A DNA stretch of 64,000 bases from Nocardioides limicola (GCF_016827675.1 NZ_JAERJA010000001.1:620001-684000); one strand, 5' to 3'; positions 48,498-57,734 are shown, numbered from the stretch's first letter. Notes: generated by a model not told the origin, from the sequence alone. Made by a program: numbers and translations.

Positions 48498-49914
48498 CGG
48501 GTGCCTCTTCGGTCAGGAGCTGCCACAGGGTCAGTTGAGCGTATGACCGCCAGGGCCGCCAGCGGTCGGGGTGGGGGTCGGTGAGGCCAGCCAGGGCGCG
48601 GCGGGTGCCGGCGTCGCCGGTCAGCAGCACGTCGGGGTCCCCCAACGCCCGCATCGCGATGTAGTCCGCGGTCCAGGGGCCGATGCCGGGCAGGGCCAGC
48701 AGATCGGCGCGTGTCCGGGCGCGGTCGCGGCTGCGGTCCAGGGCCACCGTGCCGTCGGCGAGCGCGGCGCACAGCCCCGACAGCGCGGCCGCCCGTGCCC
48801 GGGGCATCCGCTCACTGCGGTGCCCGGCGATCGCGGCCGCGCTCGGGAAGAGGTGGGTGAGCTGCCCGTCGGGCTCGGGCAGTCGGTCGTCGACGGCGAG
48901 CACCAACTCGGCTGCCAGCCGGCGAGCCGCGGCGACGGTGACCTGTTGGCCGAGGACTGCGCGGGCAGCGAGCTCGTCCCCGTCCACGTGGCCGGGCACC
49001 CGCAGACCAGGGCGCAGGTGCGGGGCGAGTGCCGGGTCCTCGCTCAACCGTTCCAGCACCGCGAGCGGGTCGGCATCGGCGTCGAGGAGGCGTCGTACCC
49101 GCTCGACTGCGGCACCGACGTCGCGCAGGTCGTCGAGCCGGAACGACGCCGGGACCTGACCGGCGGGGTCGGCCAGGTCCACGACGACGGTCCCGGTGCC
49201 GTGCGGCAACCGCAGCGTGCGCGCGTAGCGGCTGCCCTCGACGTACTCGACTCCAGGCACGGCCCTGGTCGCCAGGAATGCGAGCAGCGCGCCACCGTCG
49301 TAGGGGGTGCGGACGGGGATCCGCAGGTGCAGCCTCCCGCTGCCCGATGCCGCGGTACGACGCAGGTCGCCGGGGTTGGTCGCGTAGACCTCGCGGAAGG
49401 TGGCGTTGAACTGACGGATGCTGCTGAACCCTGCAGCGAAGGCGACATCGGCCAGCGGCAGGTCGCCGGCCTCGATCAGGGCGCGCGCCGACTCGGCCCG
49501 GCGCGCCCGAGCCAGGGCGAGTGGGCCGGCCCCGAGTTCGCGTTGCAGGATCCGGCTCGTGTGCCGAGGCGTGTACCCGAGTCGGCGGGCCAGCCCAGGC
49601 ACTCCGTCCCGGTCCACCACTCCGTCGGCGATCATCCGCATCGCCCGGCCGGCGACGTCGGCGTGCAGGTCCCACTCGGGGCTGCCCGGGGTGGCGTCGG
49701 GCAGGCACCGCTTGCAGGCCCGGAAGCCGGCCCGTTGGGCTGCCGCTGCCGTCGGCAGGAAGGTGACGTTGGCCAGCGACGGCGTCCGAGCCGGACACGA
49801 CGGGCGGCAGTAGATCCCGGTGGTCCGGACGCCGGTGTAGAAGACCCCGTCGAAGCGCCGGTCACGGCTGCGCACCGCGGCATGACAGGCGAGCGGGTCC
49901 AGGGGCGTGGTCAC
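48481..49914 (-). CDS. Ada (methyl-phosphotriester sensor)-AraC-AlkA fusion protein
   Basis: Protein of 477 residues with three modules. Residues 5-75 are the Ada zinc domain, with the four cysteines in YCRPSCPARTP and CKRC; the first cysteine of CRPSC is the methyl acceptor. Residues 85-185 hold an AraC helix-turn-helix (LPLADVAFAAGFSSIRQFNA). Residues 195-470 are an AlkA-type 3-methyladenine glycosylase with the helix-hairpin-helix LPGIGPWTADYIAMRALGDP near 425 and the catalytic aspartate in DVLLTGD. It therefore senses methyl damage, activates transcription and removes alkylated bases. Ogt is translated from an overlapping start. Confidence 0.94.
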   Translation of the reverse strand: MTTPLDPLACHAAVRSRDRRFDGVFYTGVRTTGIYCRPSCPARTPSLANVTFLPTAAAAQRAGFRACKRCLPDATPGSPEWDLHADVAGRAMRMIADGVVDRDGVPGLARRLGYTPRHTSRILQRELGAGPLALARARRAESARALIEAGDLPLADVAFAAGFSSIRQFNATFREVYATNPGDLRRTAASGSGRLHLRIPVRTPYDGGALLAFLATRAVPGVEYVEGSRYARTLRLPHGTGTVVVDLADPAGQVPASFRLDDLRDVGAAVERVRRLLDADADPLAVLERLSEDPALAPHLRPGLRVPGHVDGDELAARAVLGQQVTVAAARRLAAELVLAVDDRLPEPDGQLTHLFPSAAAIAGHRSERMPRARAAALSGLCAALADGTVALDRSRDRARTRADLLALPGIGPWTADYIAMRALGDPDVLLTGDAGTRRALAGLTDPHPDRWRPWRSYAQLTLWQLLTEEAPDVDPD

Positions 49915-50060
49915 GACTCCATTGTGGCGGTCGAGGGTCTCGATGCTGGCGGGAATCGGACCTGACGGTCGGTCGGCCCATGCACCCCCGCCTCCGGCAA
50001 CCGACGGGCACCCCCGGAAGAGGCGTAGGCAGAACGCCGCGGATCTGTCAGGCTCTGCCC

Positions 50061-50471
50061 ATGGCAGAGAACCCGTTCGAGCTCCTGGCGAAGTCGCAAC
50101 ACCTCGCCCTCAAGCTCGCCAGCGACACGCTGCGCACCGTCAAGGAGACCGCCGTGACCGGGGTGACGGCGCCCGAGGAGCTGATCACCCAGATCGCCGA
50201 ACTCAGCGGCGCCGTCGCCGGGCTGGCCGGCTCGATCAGCGGCCTGGCGGGTGCCACCGCGCAGCCGCTGCAGGACTTCATCGTCCGGCAACGTGAACTC
50301 GCCGAGACGGTCGCGAAGTTCGCCGATGCTCAGTCCGAGCTGTCCGGCATCGTCGCCGAACTCGCCGAGCGACAGGCCGAGGCCGTCAAGGCGCTGGAGA
50401 AGGTCACCGGGCCGTTCTTCCATCTCGCCGGCACCCAGCCCACCAAGCCCACCCGCGGTCGCAAGAGCTGA
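50061..50471 (+). CDS. small helical protein, phasin-like
   Basis: Protein of 136 residues (ATG at 50061), almost entirely amphipathic helix: a regular alternation of A, L, V, E and Q (ELLAKSQHLALKLASDTLRT; IVAELAERQAEAVKALEKVT), with no membrane segment, and a basic C-terminal end (PTRGRKS). Composition and length recall phasins that coat polyhydroxyalkanoate or lipid granules, but no family signature is firm and no PHA synthase is nearby. It is divergent from the Ada-AlkA gene. Confidence 0.72.
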   Translation: MAENPFELLAKSQHLALKLASDTLRTVKETAVTGVTAPEELITQIAELSGAVAGLAGSISGLAGATAQPLQDFIVRQRELAETVAKFADAQSELSGIVAELAERQAEAVKALEKVTGPFFHLAGTQPTKPTRGRKS

Positions 50472-50487
50472 CCGCGCGCCGGATCGG

Positions 50488-51741
50488 TCAGGGTCGGGCC
50501 GGCATCCGGGCCGCCTTCACGCTCCACCGGCTCGGCCCGGCCGCCGACAGCGCCCGGACGTGGCACCGGTAGGCGACTCCGGGCCGGAGTTGGCGCACCA
50601 CGATCCGCCGGGTCGAGGAGCGCGCCTTGCGCACGTGCGTGCTGCCGACCGCCCGGCACCGGGCCCGGTAGCCCCGCACCTTGGCGCCGCGGGCCTTGCT
50701 GGGAGTGCCGACGCGCACCACGCCCCGTCCGGGCGCCACCCGGTTGGCGCGGATCCGCTTCGGCCGGGTCGGTGTGATGACGCCCAGGCGCACGGTGGCC
50801 CGTCGTACCGAGGTGGACCGTGCGTTGGTGAACGTCCTGGTCTCCGCGGCGGCGCGAGCCGGCGGCGTCCCGTAGAGGCTGGGGAAGGTGATGTCGCTGA
50901 GCCGCACCAGCAGCGCTCCCCCGGCCGGATCCTGGGTGACGCTGTAGCCACCGATACCGACACCGCCGACGGCGAGCCCTGCCCCGGTCATGGTGGCTGG
51001 GTCGGGAACGTCGTACACCTGCCGCAGGAACGCGTGTGGGATCCGCAGTTCGGCGGCGCCGCGGACCAGGGTGTTGTTCTCCCGGTAGCGGCGGTTCTCC
51101 ATCTCGATCCGCAGCGCCTGGCTGCCGTCCGCCAACGCCACGACCTGGGGCGGTAGATACGTGTGGGCGACATTGGTCAGGTAGTGCATGCCGTCGAAGG
51201 AACTCTGCTGAGCGACCTCGGTCCACTGCGCGAAGTCGCTGATCCGCAGGTCCAGCAGCCCGGCCCATTCGATGTTGTTGTCGCTGGGATCGGTGGGCAC
51301 CCAGTGCTCCCAGCAGTGGCCACTGCCGTCGCACTGTCCGGAGACACTGACCGGTTGCACCAGCACCTGCACCCGGCCGCCGCCGAGTCGGTTGATCTTG
51401 ACGTTGCGGCCCTTGCCGTGCACCACTCTGGGCGACATCCAGGTGCCGACGTCCAGGGTGACCGACCAGGTGTCACTCAGCGAGCCGGCACCGAGGTCGT
51501 GGGCGTCGTTGAGGGTGGCATTGAAGGAGATCTCCTTCGCCGAGCCGCCGGTGGCGTTCGCGAACCAGCCGAACCCACCCGACAGCGCAGCGCCGTTGCG
51601 CAGCACCTGCTCCACGCACGGGCGTGGGCCACCCCCGGTGCAGACCGGCAACGGCCCCTCGGCGACCGCCGCCGGGGCCGCCACCGCCTGCAGCAACCCG
51701 GCGACCAGTCCGGCCACGGCAACACCCACGATTCGCTTCAC
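50488..51741 (-). CDS. secreted protein of unknown function
   Basis: Exported protein of 417 residues. The GTG at 51741 follows GGGAGGAG and gives a signal peptide (VKRIVGVAVAGLVAGLLQAV, cleavage near AVAEG, residue 28). The middle (about 30-310) shows no domain I recognise. The last 110 residues are arginine-rich and beta-like (VVRVGTPSKARGAKVRGYRA; RPGVAYRCHVRALSAAGPSR), resembling a fibronectin type III or cell-surface attachment module common in Nocardioides secreted proteins. Four cysteines near the N-terminus may form disulfides. Confidence 0.75.
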   Translation of the reverse strand: MKRIVGVAVAGLVAGLLQAVAAPAAVAEGPLPVCTGGGPRPCVEQVLRNGAALSGGFGWFANATGGSAKEISFNATLNDAHDLGAGSLSDTWSVTLDVGTWMSPRVVHGKGRNVKINRLGGGRVQVLVQPVSVSGQCDGSGHCWEHWVPTDPSDNNIEWAGLLDLRISDFAQWTEVAQQSSFDGMHYLTNVAHTYLPPQVVALADGSQALRIEMENRRYRENNTLVRGAAELRIPHAFLRQVYDVPDPATMTGAGLAVGGVGIGGYSVTQDPAGGALLVRLSDITFPSLYGTPPARAAAETRTFTNARSTSVRRATVRLGVITPTRPKRIRANRVAPGRGVVRVGTPSKARGAKVRGYRARCRAVGSTHVRKARSSTRRIVVRQLRPGVAYRCHVRALSAAGPSRWSVKAARMPARP

Positions 51742-51798
51742 GACGCCGCTCCTCCCACGATCGATGGCCACCACGGCCACCGCCTCCGAGTGTGGCGT

Positions 51799-52647
51799 CT
51801 AAGGAGAGCCCGGCACCATAGGTTGATTGCCGTACTCGATGTCCCTCTCTGACGAAGGGGCGCTCTGGACGTGAGCGATGAAGGGGGCGACAAGGTCGCA
51901 CCAGCCACGAGGGTCACTGCTGAACGGCAGGTGGCCGGTCGCCATGTCGACGAACCTGGTGTCCGGGATCGTACGTTCGATAGCTCTGCCCCAAGCGATG
52001 TTCAGGTTCTTGTCGAGGGAGCCCCAGGTCACCAGCGTGGGGGCCTCGATGTCCCGGCCACGCTGCCGCAGGTCATGGCGCGGGTCGTTGAAGCTTCGCC
52101 ACAGCGATGCTGCCACTCGCGACCCCTCGGCGGTCCGCGACCGTGCCACCACCCGGCGGACGATCTCCCTGTCACGTGGCGTGCGCGCCCGCATGTAGCG
52201 GGGCACCTGAACCCGGAGGAACGCGCGGACCGCCCACCTGGAGCCTTGGAGGCGGCAGAACGCCCGGATCGCTCGCGTGCGTGGCGCGAACCCCGACCCT
52301 TGGACCAGCACCAGCCCGGCGACGCTCGTGGGGCGGTCCAGAGCAACCTGGCACGCCGCGAAGCCACCCACCGAGTTGCCCACGATGACCAGGTTGACCA
52401 ACTGGAGCGCGTCCACGAACTCGGTGAGGATCTGCCCGAACAGCGCCGCGGACTCCGGCTTCGGTGCCCTGGGGGACTCGCCGTGGCCCGGCCAGTCGAG
52501 CGCCAGGACACGGTGCGACCGCGCCAACTCCCGCGCGACCTCGTCGTAGTCGGACCGGTCGTGGAGGGTGGCGTGCACCAGCAGGACCGGATCTCCGTCA
52601 CCGCTGTCGTCGTACGCCACCGTCCCGGACGGCAATTGGATCATCAT
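51799..52647 (-). CDS. alpha/beta hydrolase
   Basis: Hydrolase of 282 residues (double ATG at 52647/52644, ribosome site GAGGAGG). The nucleophile elbow is IVGNSVGGFAACQVALDRPT near residue 93 with serine in G-N-S-V-G; the oxyanion loop is LVHATLHDRSDYD near 24, a charge-relay aspartate is in TWGSLDKNLNIAWG near 222, and the histidine is in MATGHLPFSSDP near 250. The cap region is helical. It is divergent from the GlxA-type regulator. The substrate is unknown. Confidence 0.9.
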   Translation of the reverse strand: MMIQLPSGTVAYDDSGDGDPVLLVHATLHDRSDYDEVARELARSHRVLALDWPGHGESPRAPKPESAALFGQILTEFVDALQLVNLVIVGNSVGGFAACQVALDRPTSVAGLVLVQGSGFAPRTRAIRAFCRLQGSRWAVRAFLRVQVPRYMRARTPRDREIVRRVVARSRTAEGSRVAASLWRSFNDPRHDLRQRGRDIEAPTLVTWGSLDKNLNIAWGRAIERTIPDTRFVDMATGHLPFSSDPRGWCDLVAPFIAHVQSAPSSERDIEYGNQPMVPGSP

Positions 52648-52749
52648 GCTGGTCCTCCTCGAAGCTGGTTGACGCGTATCTCCAGCGTCGGCGCTTGGCC
52701 GCGCCAGAACCAGTGGCGAGAATGACATCTTTATTGCAGTATTCGTCCC

Positions 52750-53697
52750 ATGATCCAGGTGGACCTGCTCCTGCTCGACGGCGCCAGCGCCGGTTCCGTC
52801 GGCGCCACGGTCGACACCATCGCGGCAGCCAACAGGATCACGGGCGAGGAGTCTTTCCAACTCCGATTCATCGGCGTCCCAGCACGCGTGACACTGCGCG
52901 GCGGCCTCGAGGCCCACACCACGCCGCTGGACGCAGCGGAGCCACGCGATCTCGTCGTCGTGCCGGGACTGGGCGCCGCCACCGGCGCGGAGGTCGCAGC
53001 CAGACTCGCTGAGAGCGATGCGATCCGCACCATCGAGTGGCTCAGAGCCGCAGCTACCGGCCATACCGAAATCGCGGCGTCATGCACCGCAGTGTTCCTC
53101 GTTGCCGCAGCGGGCCTCCTCCATCAACGCCGCTGTGTCACCACGTGGTGGCTGGGCACCGAACTCGCCGAGCTGGCGCCGGGGTGTCATGTGGACGTCG
53201 ACGAGATGGTGGTGCGCGACGGCCGCATCTGGACCGCAGGCAGCGCGTTCGCCCACATCGACCTGGTCCTCGCACTGATGCGTCACTTCGGCGGCGCGGA
53301 GCTGACCGACGAGCTTGCGCATCGGCTGATCCTCGACGAGCGGACCTCGCAGGCCAGCTTCCTGGTCCCGGCCCACCTGGCGGGCAACGACGACGTGGTC
53401 GCCGAACTCGAGCGCTTCATCCGAGCCAACCTGACCGAGCAGCACACGCTGGCATCGCTTGCCCGTCACTCCCATCTGAGCGCCCGAACGCTCGACCGTC
53501 GCACCCGACGGGCCGTGGACATGAGCCCGCTGCAACTTGTCCAGCGGGTCCGGCTGGGGCGCGCCGTGCACCTGCTGCGGACCACCACCATGTCGCTCGA
53601 TGAGATCGCCGCGGCGATCGGGCTCAACGACGCGAACACGTTGCATCGGCTGGTCAAACGGCACACCGGGAAGCCGCCCGGGAGACTACGGCGGTGA
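52750..53697 (+). CDS. GlxA-type transcriptional regulator (DJ-1/PfpI plus AraC)
   Basis: Regulator of 315 residues. The N-terminal DJ-1/PfpI-like domain (about 3-165) keeps the elbow cysteine in IAASCTAVFLVAAAGLLHQR near residue 116, and the C-terminal AraC domain (about 215-312) has two helix-turn-helix units (TLASLARHSHLSARTLDRRT; SLDEIAAAIGLNDANTLHRL). Relatives control amino-acid, quaternary amine or detoxification genes. The gene has no clear ribosome site; its start is preceded by TTGCAGTATT, similar to the region in front of the IclR gene. It is divergent from the alpha/beta hydrolase, its most likely target. Confidence 0.9.
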   Translation: MIQVDLLLLDGASAGSVGATVDTIAAANRITGEESFQLRFIGVPARVTLRGGLEAHTTPLDAAEPRDLVVVPGLGAATGAEVAARLAESDAIRTIEWLRAAATGHTEIAASCTAVFLVAAAGLLHQRRCVTTWWLGTELAELAPGCHVDVDEMVVRDGRIWTAGSAFAHIDLVLALMRHFGGAELTDELAHRLILDERTSQASFLVPAHLAGNDDVVAELERFIRANLTEQHTLASLARHSHLSARTLDRRTRRAVDMSPLQLVQRVRLGRAVHLLRTTTMSLDEIAAAIGLNDANTLHRLVKRHTGKPPGRLRR

Positions 53698-53738
53698 CCG
53701 GACCTGCTGATGCCGCTGGTCTTGGTCGGCCTGTGGAC

Positions 53739-54407
53739 TCACGACTCGCGCAGCCACGTGAGAACGGCGAGCACCCGCCGGTCGTGCCCATCAGCGGGTC
53801 CGAGGTCGAGCTTGGCGAACACCGCAGCGACGTACTTCTCCACCGAGGACACCGACAGGTTCAGTGCCTCGGCGATCCCCCGGTTGCTCATCCCCTCGGC
53901 CAGGCACTGCATCACCTCAGCCTCTCGCGGAGTGAGTGCGTCCAGCCGGGAGCTCGCCGCCCGTCGGCGTGTGGCGAGCAGTTCGTCGACAACCGTGGCG
54001 TCGACGACCGAGCGGCCGGCCACGACTTCGCGCAGCGCGAAGACCAGGTGCTCCACGTCGGCGACCCGGCTCTTGAGCAGGTAGGCCAGGCCGGCGCTGC
54101 CCTGCTCGAGCAGGAGCAGCGCATACCCGGCGTCGGCGTGTTGGGAGAGCACCACGACCCCCGTGTCCGGACAGCGCCGGCGGATCTCGTGCGCCGCCTC
54201 GATCCCCTCGAATTGGTGGCCCGGGGGCATCCGGATGTCGGTCACCACGGCGGCTGGGCGATGCTCGTCGACCGCCTGCAGCAGCTCGGCCGCGTTCGCC
54301 ACAGCCGCGAGCACCTCGACCTGCCCAGTGTCCTCGAGCAGCCGCCGGGTGCCCTCGCGCACGAGATAGTGGTCCTCGGCGATCACGATCCGCAGCGGGT
54401 CACTCAT
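53739..54407 (-). CDS. NarL/FixJ-family response regulator
   Basis: Response regulator of 222 residues. The receiver domain (about 4-120) has the acidic pair in IVIAEDHYLVREG, the phospho-acceptor aspartate in AVVTDIRMPPG near residue 57 and the conserved lysine in YLLKSRV near 110. The C-terminal LuxR helix-turn-helix (about 150-212) reads LTPREAEVMQCLAEGMSNRG, then IAEALNLSVSSVEKYV. Its ATG overlaps the stop of the sensor kinase gene (ATGA). Targets are unknown. Confidence 0.95.
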   Translation of the reverse strand: MSDPLRIVIAEDHYLVREGTRRLLEDTGQVEVLAAVANAAELLQAVDEHRPAAVVTDIRMPPGHQFEGIEAAHEIRRRCPDTGVVVLSQHADAGYALLLLEQGSAGLAYLLKSRVADVEHLVFALREVVAGRSVVDATVVDELLATRRRAASSRLDALTPREAEVMQCLAEGMSNRGIAEALNLSVSSVEKYVAAVFAKLDLGPADGHDRRVLAVLTWLRES

Positions 54408-56521
54408 GCGTCCACCTCTCCCCGGCGGGCCGACTCTGGAGCACCCTGTCGGGGAGGGATCGTGTCGGCAGCAGATCGGTCTCTCACTACCGGCAGTGCG
54501 ACCCTGACCAGCGTCCCGGCGCCGGGGACGCTCTCCACGGTCAGTCGTCCGCCCAGCGCGGTCACCCGGTCGTCCATGTTCGCCAGTCCGTGCGCAGAGA
54601 CGGCGGCGAGGTCGAAGCCGTGGCCGTCGTCGCGAACCTCCAGTCGTACGACGTCGTCCTCCACGCCCAGCCGCACCGAGGCGCGCGACACGCCTGCATG
54701 CTTGAGCACGTTGGTCAACGCCTCCGAGCAGACGAAGTAGGCCGCACCCTCGATCTCATCGGGAAGCCGGCGTCCAGCGCCAGGCTCGATGGCTAGGTCG
54801 ACGTGGATCGGCAGCCTCGCCGACCGGCTGCGGATCGCCTCAGGCAGCCCGTGGTCGGTGAGCACGGCCGGGCGGATGCCGCGACACAGTTCCACCAGTT
54901 CAAGGTGAAGTTCCTGGGTCTCCCGCTCCAGCTCAACCAGGGTCTCGGCAGCCTCGGCCGGAGCTCGCTCGAGTTGGTTGCGGGTCAGCCTCAGCCCGGC
55001 CAGCAGTGCCACCACCCGCTGCTGTGCGCCGTCATGGAGGTCCCGCTCGATACGCCGGCGCTCCAGGTCGCCGGCGGCGACGATCCGGGCGCGGGAGGCG
55101 GTCAGTTCGGCAGCCTGGGCCGCCAACTCGCGCCCCAGACCGGCATCGTGGACGACCAGCGCGGCCTGCCGCGCCAGCAGGTCCAGTAGCCGGCCGTCCG
55201 CGTCGCTCAGGGGCGGGTCCTGCCGCGCCCCGACCTCGACGGTGCCCAGTTCGCTTCCGTGCAGCCGGAGATCAGCGGCGAGCCCGGCCTCCTCTCTCGC
55301 GCCCCGACTGCCGGCCACGGCTCGGTCCCCGGAGGCCAGGCGCACCTCGGCCCAGCCCGTCCGCATGCCGTCGCGGATGATGTCGGCGAGCCGATGGAGT
55401 TGCTCGTGCTGGTCGGCAGCGCCGTCCAACTCGCGACCGAGACGCGCCATCAACTCGTGCCCAGCAGCGCGACGCCCGAAGACCCACCGGTCGGCCAGGC
55501 GTTCGAGCCGCACCCGCGCCGGGTGGAAGGCGAGGGTGACCAGCACGGTCGCACCGACGGCAAGCGCGACCGGCAGCCGCTGGCTCCCGACCAGACCGAC
55601 GGCGGTGGCAGCGGCCACATAGGCGACTGCGATCAGCGTCCACAGCCCGCCGTACACCAGGGACTTGCGGATCACCAGGTCGACGTCGAGCAGCCGATGC
55701 CTCACGATCGCGACCAGAAGCACTGCAGGCACCGCGCCGAGCGCGAAGTACTGGCCGACGGTACCGGCCCAGAACCATGCCGACTCGACCTCCGCCCAAG
55801 TGAGCAGAGCGCCGAGGACGGCCAGCCCGAGGCTGACAACCGGGATCAAGAACAGCCACCGCATCTGTCGACGCCGCTCGGGCCGGGCGCGACGATAGCG
55901 CAGGGCGAGCACGACGAACGCCACCGGATAGGCCCATCCCAGCAACCCGTCGAGGCTCTCGACAGCACCGGGCAGCGACGCCGCCAGGGCGGGCGCGTGC
56001 AGCGGGTTGGCCACCACCTCGCGCGCAAACTCGGGATTGACCTCGAGTTCGCTCGACCCGACGAGACGAGCCAGCACGCCCGCCCCCGCAAGACCCCAGA
56101 GCGAGGTCAGGAGCACCCTGTCCACTCGCCCCTCGGGTCGGCCCACTGGGAACAGCAGGACGAGGGTCGCGCCTGCCGCCACCGCGACGAACTCGAGCAC
56201 GGTCACACTCACTGCGGTGGTCTGCCGCATCGAGTGCCCGAGCTCAGGCCACACGTCATACCCCACGGCCACCCCTCCCGAGAACAAGGCCTGGGCGGAG
56301 GCGACCACCGCCAGCAGTCTGGCCATCGGCTGGTCGGGGCGCAGCGACCAGGCCAGCAGACCTACGCCGTACAGGGGGAGCACGAACACCAGTGCCCAGG
56401 CGGCGGCCTGCCAGGTGGCCGGCCGCCCAAGGGCGAGGCTCAGGAGCAGCGCACCGGCCCCGGCGCCTCCGAGGGCGAGCGTCGTGCGGACGCCGAGGTC
56501 GATCGAGACCCGGACGGGCAT
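54404..56521 (-). CDS. membrane sensor histidine kinase (HisKA_3 type)
   Basis: Sensor kinase of about 705 residues (ATG at 56521; 56557 is an alternative with ribosome site GGAGAA). The N-terminal part (about 10-330) has around nine hydrophobic helices, an unusually large membrane sensor. It is followed by a GAF-like region (about 350-470), the HisKA_3 dimerisation helix with the phospho-acceptor histidine in RIERDLHDGAQQRVVALLAG near 500 and an ATPase domain with CSEALTNVLKHAGVSRA and RDDGHGFDLAAVSAHGLANM. It works with the overlapping NarL-type regulator. Confidence 0.92.
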   Translation of the reverse strand: MPVRVSIDLGVRTTLALGGAGAGALLLSLALGRPATWQAAAWALVFVLPLYGVGLLAWSLRPDQPMARLLAVVASAQALFSGGVAVGYDVWPELGHSMRQTTAVSVTVLEFVAVAAGATLVLLFPVGRPEGRVDRVLLTSLWGLAGAGVLARLVGSSELEVNPEFAREVVANPLHAPALAASLPGAVESLDGLLGWAYPVAFVVLALRYRRARPERRRQMRWLFLIPVVSLGLAVLGALLTWAEVESAWFWAGTVGQYFALGAVPAVLLVAIVRHRLLDVDLVIRKSLVYGGLWTLIAVAYVAAATAVGLVGSQRLPVALAVGATVLVTLAFHPARVRLERLADRWVFGRRAAGHELMARLGRELDGAADQHEQLHRLADIIRDGMRTGWAEVRLASGDRAVAGSRGAREEAGLAADLRLHGSELGTVEVGARQDPPLSDADGRLLDLLARQAALVVHDAGLGRELAAQAAELTASRARIVAAGDLERRRIERDLHDGAQQRVVALLAGLRLTRNQLERAPAEAAETLVELERETQELHLELVELCRGIRPAVLTDHGLPEAIRSRSARLPIHVDLAIEPGAGRRLPDEIEGAAYFVCSEALTNVLKHAGVSRASVRLGVEDDVVRLEVRDDGHGFDLAAVSAHGLANMDDRVTALGGRLTVESVPGAGTLVRVALPVVRDRSAADTIPPRQGAPESARRGEVDA

Positions 56522-56682
56522 GACCCCATGATCCTCCACCGGGAGGGCTCCTGCCATGAGGTTCTCCGCAATCGGCACTGCGGTGGACCGCAGGAAGGAC
56601 TGCAGCCCGTCGGCTACCCGACGCGAACTCGCGTTCCTAGCGTGCTGTCTCGACAGACCCGAACGACGATTTGGAGGACGAG

Positions 56683-57372
56683 ATGAGTTCAAGGAACTGG
56701 CTGCGTGCTGCGGCTGCGTGCGGAGCGGCGTACCCGCTGCTGTTGATCCTGGGAGACGACGTGATCGCGGCCGGCGACGAGGTGGCACCCGACGCGGGCA
56801 CGCCCGAGCAGGTGGCGGCGGCGCTCGCCGCCAAGGCGTCGCCGGAGTACTTCTACGGGCGCGGCATCGGGCTGCTGTCGGTGGTGTGCCTGGTCGTGTT
56901 CGCGGCGTACGTCGCCAGCCGGCTGCGTGTCAACCGGGGACCGGCGAGCATCTGGCCGACGCTGGCAGCAGGAGGCGGCGTGCTCGCCGGCGCGATGCTG
57001 CTGCAAGCCGCCGTGCCGCAGTTGGCGCTGGTGGACCACGCCGGAGCGGGAGCCGACCCCCTGCTGCTGATGATGCTCCTGGACTTCCAGGCGTCGTTCC
57101 TGATCGCGATGCTGCCGATCGCGCTCGTGGTGGCCTCGGTGGCCGTCGCGGGGTGGCACGGCGAGGTCGTGGGCCGGGCCGTGGCCAGGGTCGGGGCTGT
57201 GCTGGCGGTCCTGCTGGTCGTCGGCTTCATCTTCATGGTCGGCGGGCAGGACCTGGCGTTCCTGCCGATGGCACTGTCGTGGTTGTGGTTCATCGCGGCC
57301 GGCGTCAGCGCGGTGCGCAGGGTGCCGGCGTCCGTCGACATCGCCGTTGGCGTCACGGGGGCCGGTCGCTGA
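56683..57372 (+). CDS. integral membrane protein of unknown function
   Basis: Membrane protein of 229 residues with about six helices (RNWLRAAAACGAAYPLLLIL; GIGLLSVVCLVVFAAYVASR; IWPTLAAGGGVLAGAMLLQA; FLIAMLPIALVVASVAVAGW; VGAVLAVLLVVGFIFMVGG; LPMALSWLWFIAAGVSAV). The ATG is preceded by GGAGG at 56673-56677. It is divergent from the sensor kinase gene and could be its target. No family assignment is firm. Confidence 0.75.
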   Translation: MSSRNWLRAAAACGAAYPLLLILGDDVIAAGDEVAPDAGTPEQVAAALAAKASPEYFYGRGIGLLSVVCLVVFAAYVASRLRVNRGPASIWPTLAAGGGVLAGAMLLQAAVPQLALVDHAGAGADPLLLMMLLDFQASFLIAMLPIALVVASVAVAGWHGEVVGRAVARVGAVLAVLLVVGFIFMVGGQDLAFLPMALSWLWFIAAGVSAVRRVPASVDIAVGVTGAGR

Positions 57373-57442
57373 GCGGAACTTCCCACCTTGCTGCCGTCGG
57401 CACGGGCGGCAGTGAGGGGCCGAACACAGCGAGAAAACAGAA

Positions 57443-57477
57443 GGGGCCTGGGCCAGCGATTCGCTGTCCCAGGCCCT
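57443..57477. terminator. hairpin between the membrane protein gene and tRNA-Glu
   Basis: Positions 57443-57458 (GGGGCCTGGGCCAGCG) pair with 57462-57477 with one mismatch and a GU pair, loop ATT. It lies between a plus-strand gene and minus-strand tRNA-Glu, so it can end both transcripts. Confidence 0.7.
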
Positions 57478-57484
57478 CTGAGCG

Positions 57485-57560
57485 TGGTACCCCCGACCGG
57501 ATTCGAACCGGCGCTACCGCCTTGAGAGGGCGGCGTGCTAGGCCACTACACAACGGGGGC
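57485..57560 (-). tRNA. tRNA-Glu (anticodon CTC)
   Basis: The cloverleaf on the minus strand has acceptor GCCCCCG (57560-57554) pairing with 57495-57489, anticodon loop CTCTCAA (anticodon CTC), T arm GCCGG-TTCGAAT-CCGGT, discriminator A and an encoded CCA (57487-57485). Confidence 0.96.
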
Positions 57561-57662
57561 AAACGTTGCTTCCGGCGCGAACCGGAGGCGGGTGATGCGG
57601 TGTGAAACCCTAGCGGAGCAGTGGTTTCGCACCAAATCCCGACCCTTGCGGATCGGGACTCG

Positions 57663-57734
57663 CTGGGATACTAGGACTCGAACCTAGACTAACTGAACCA
57701 GAATCAGTCGTGCTGCCAATTACACCATATCCCA
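57663..57734 (-). tRNA. tRNA-Gln (anticodon CTG)
   Basis: The minus-strand cloverleaf has acceptor TGGGATA (57734-57728) pairing with 57670-57664, anticodon stem ACTGA/TCAGT with loop TTCTGGT (anticodon CTG) and T loop TTCGAGT. The discriminator is G (57663) and no CCA is encoded. Confidence 0.95.
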
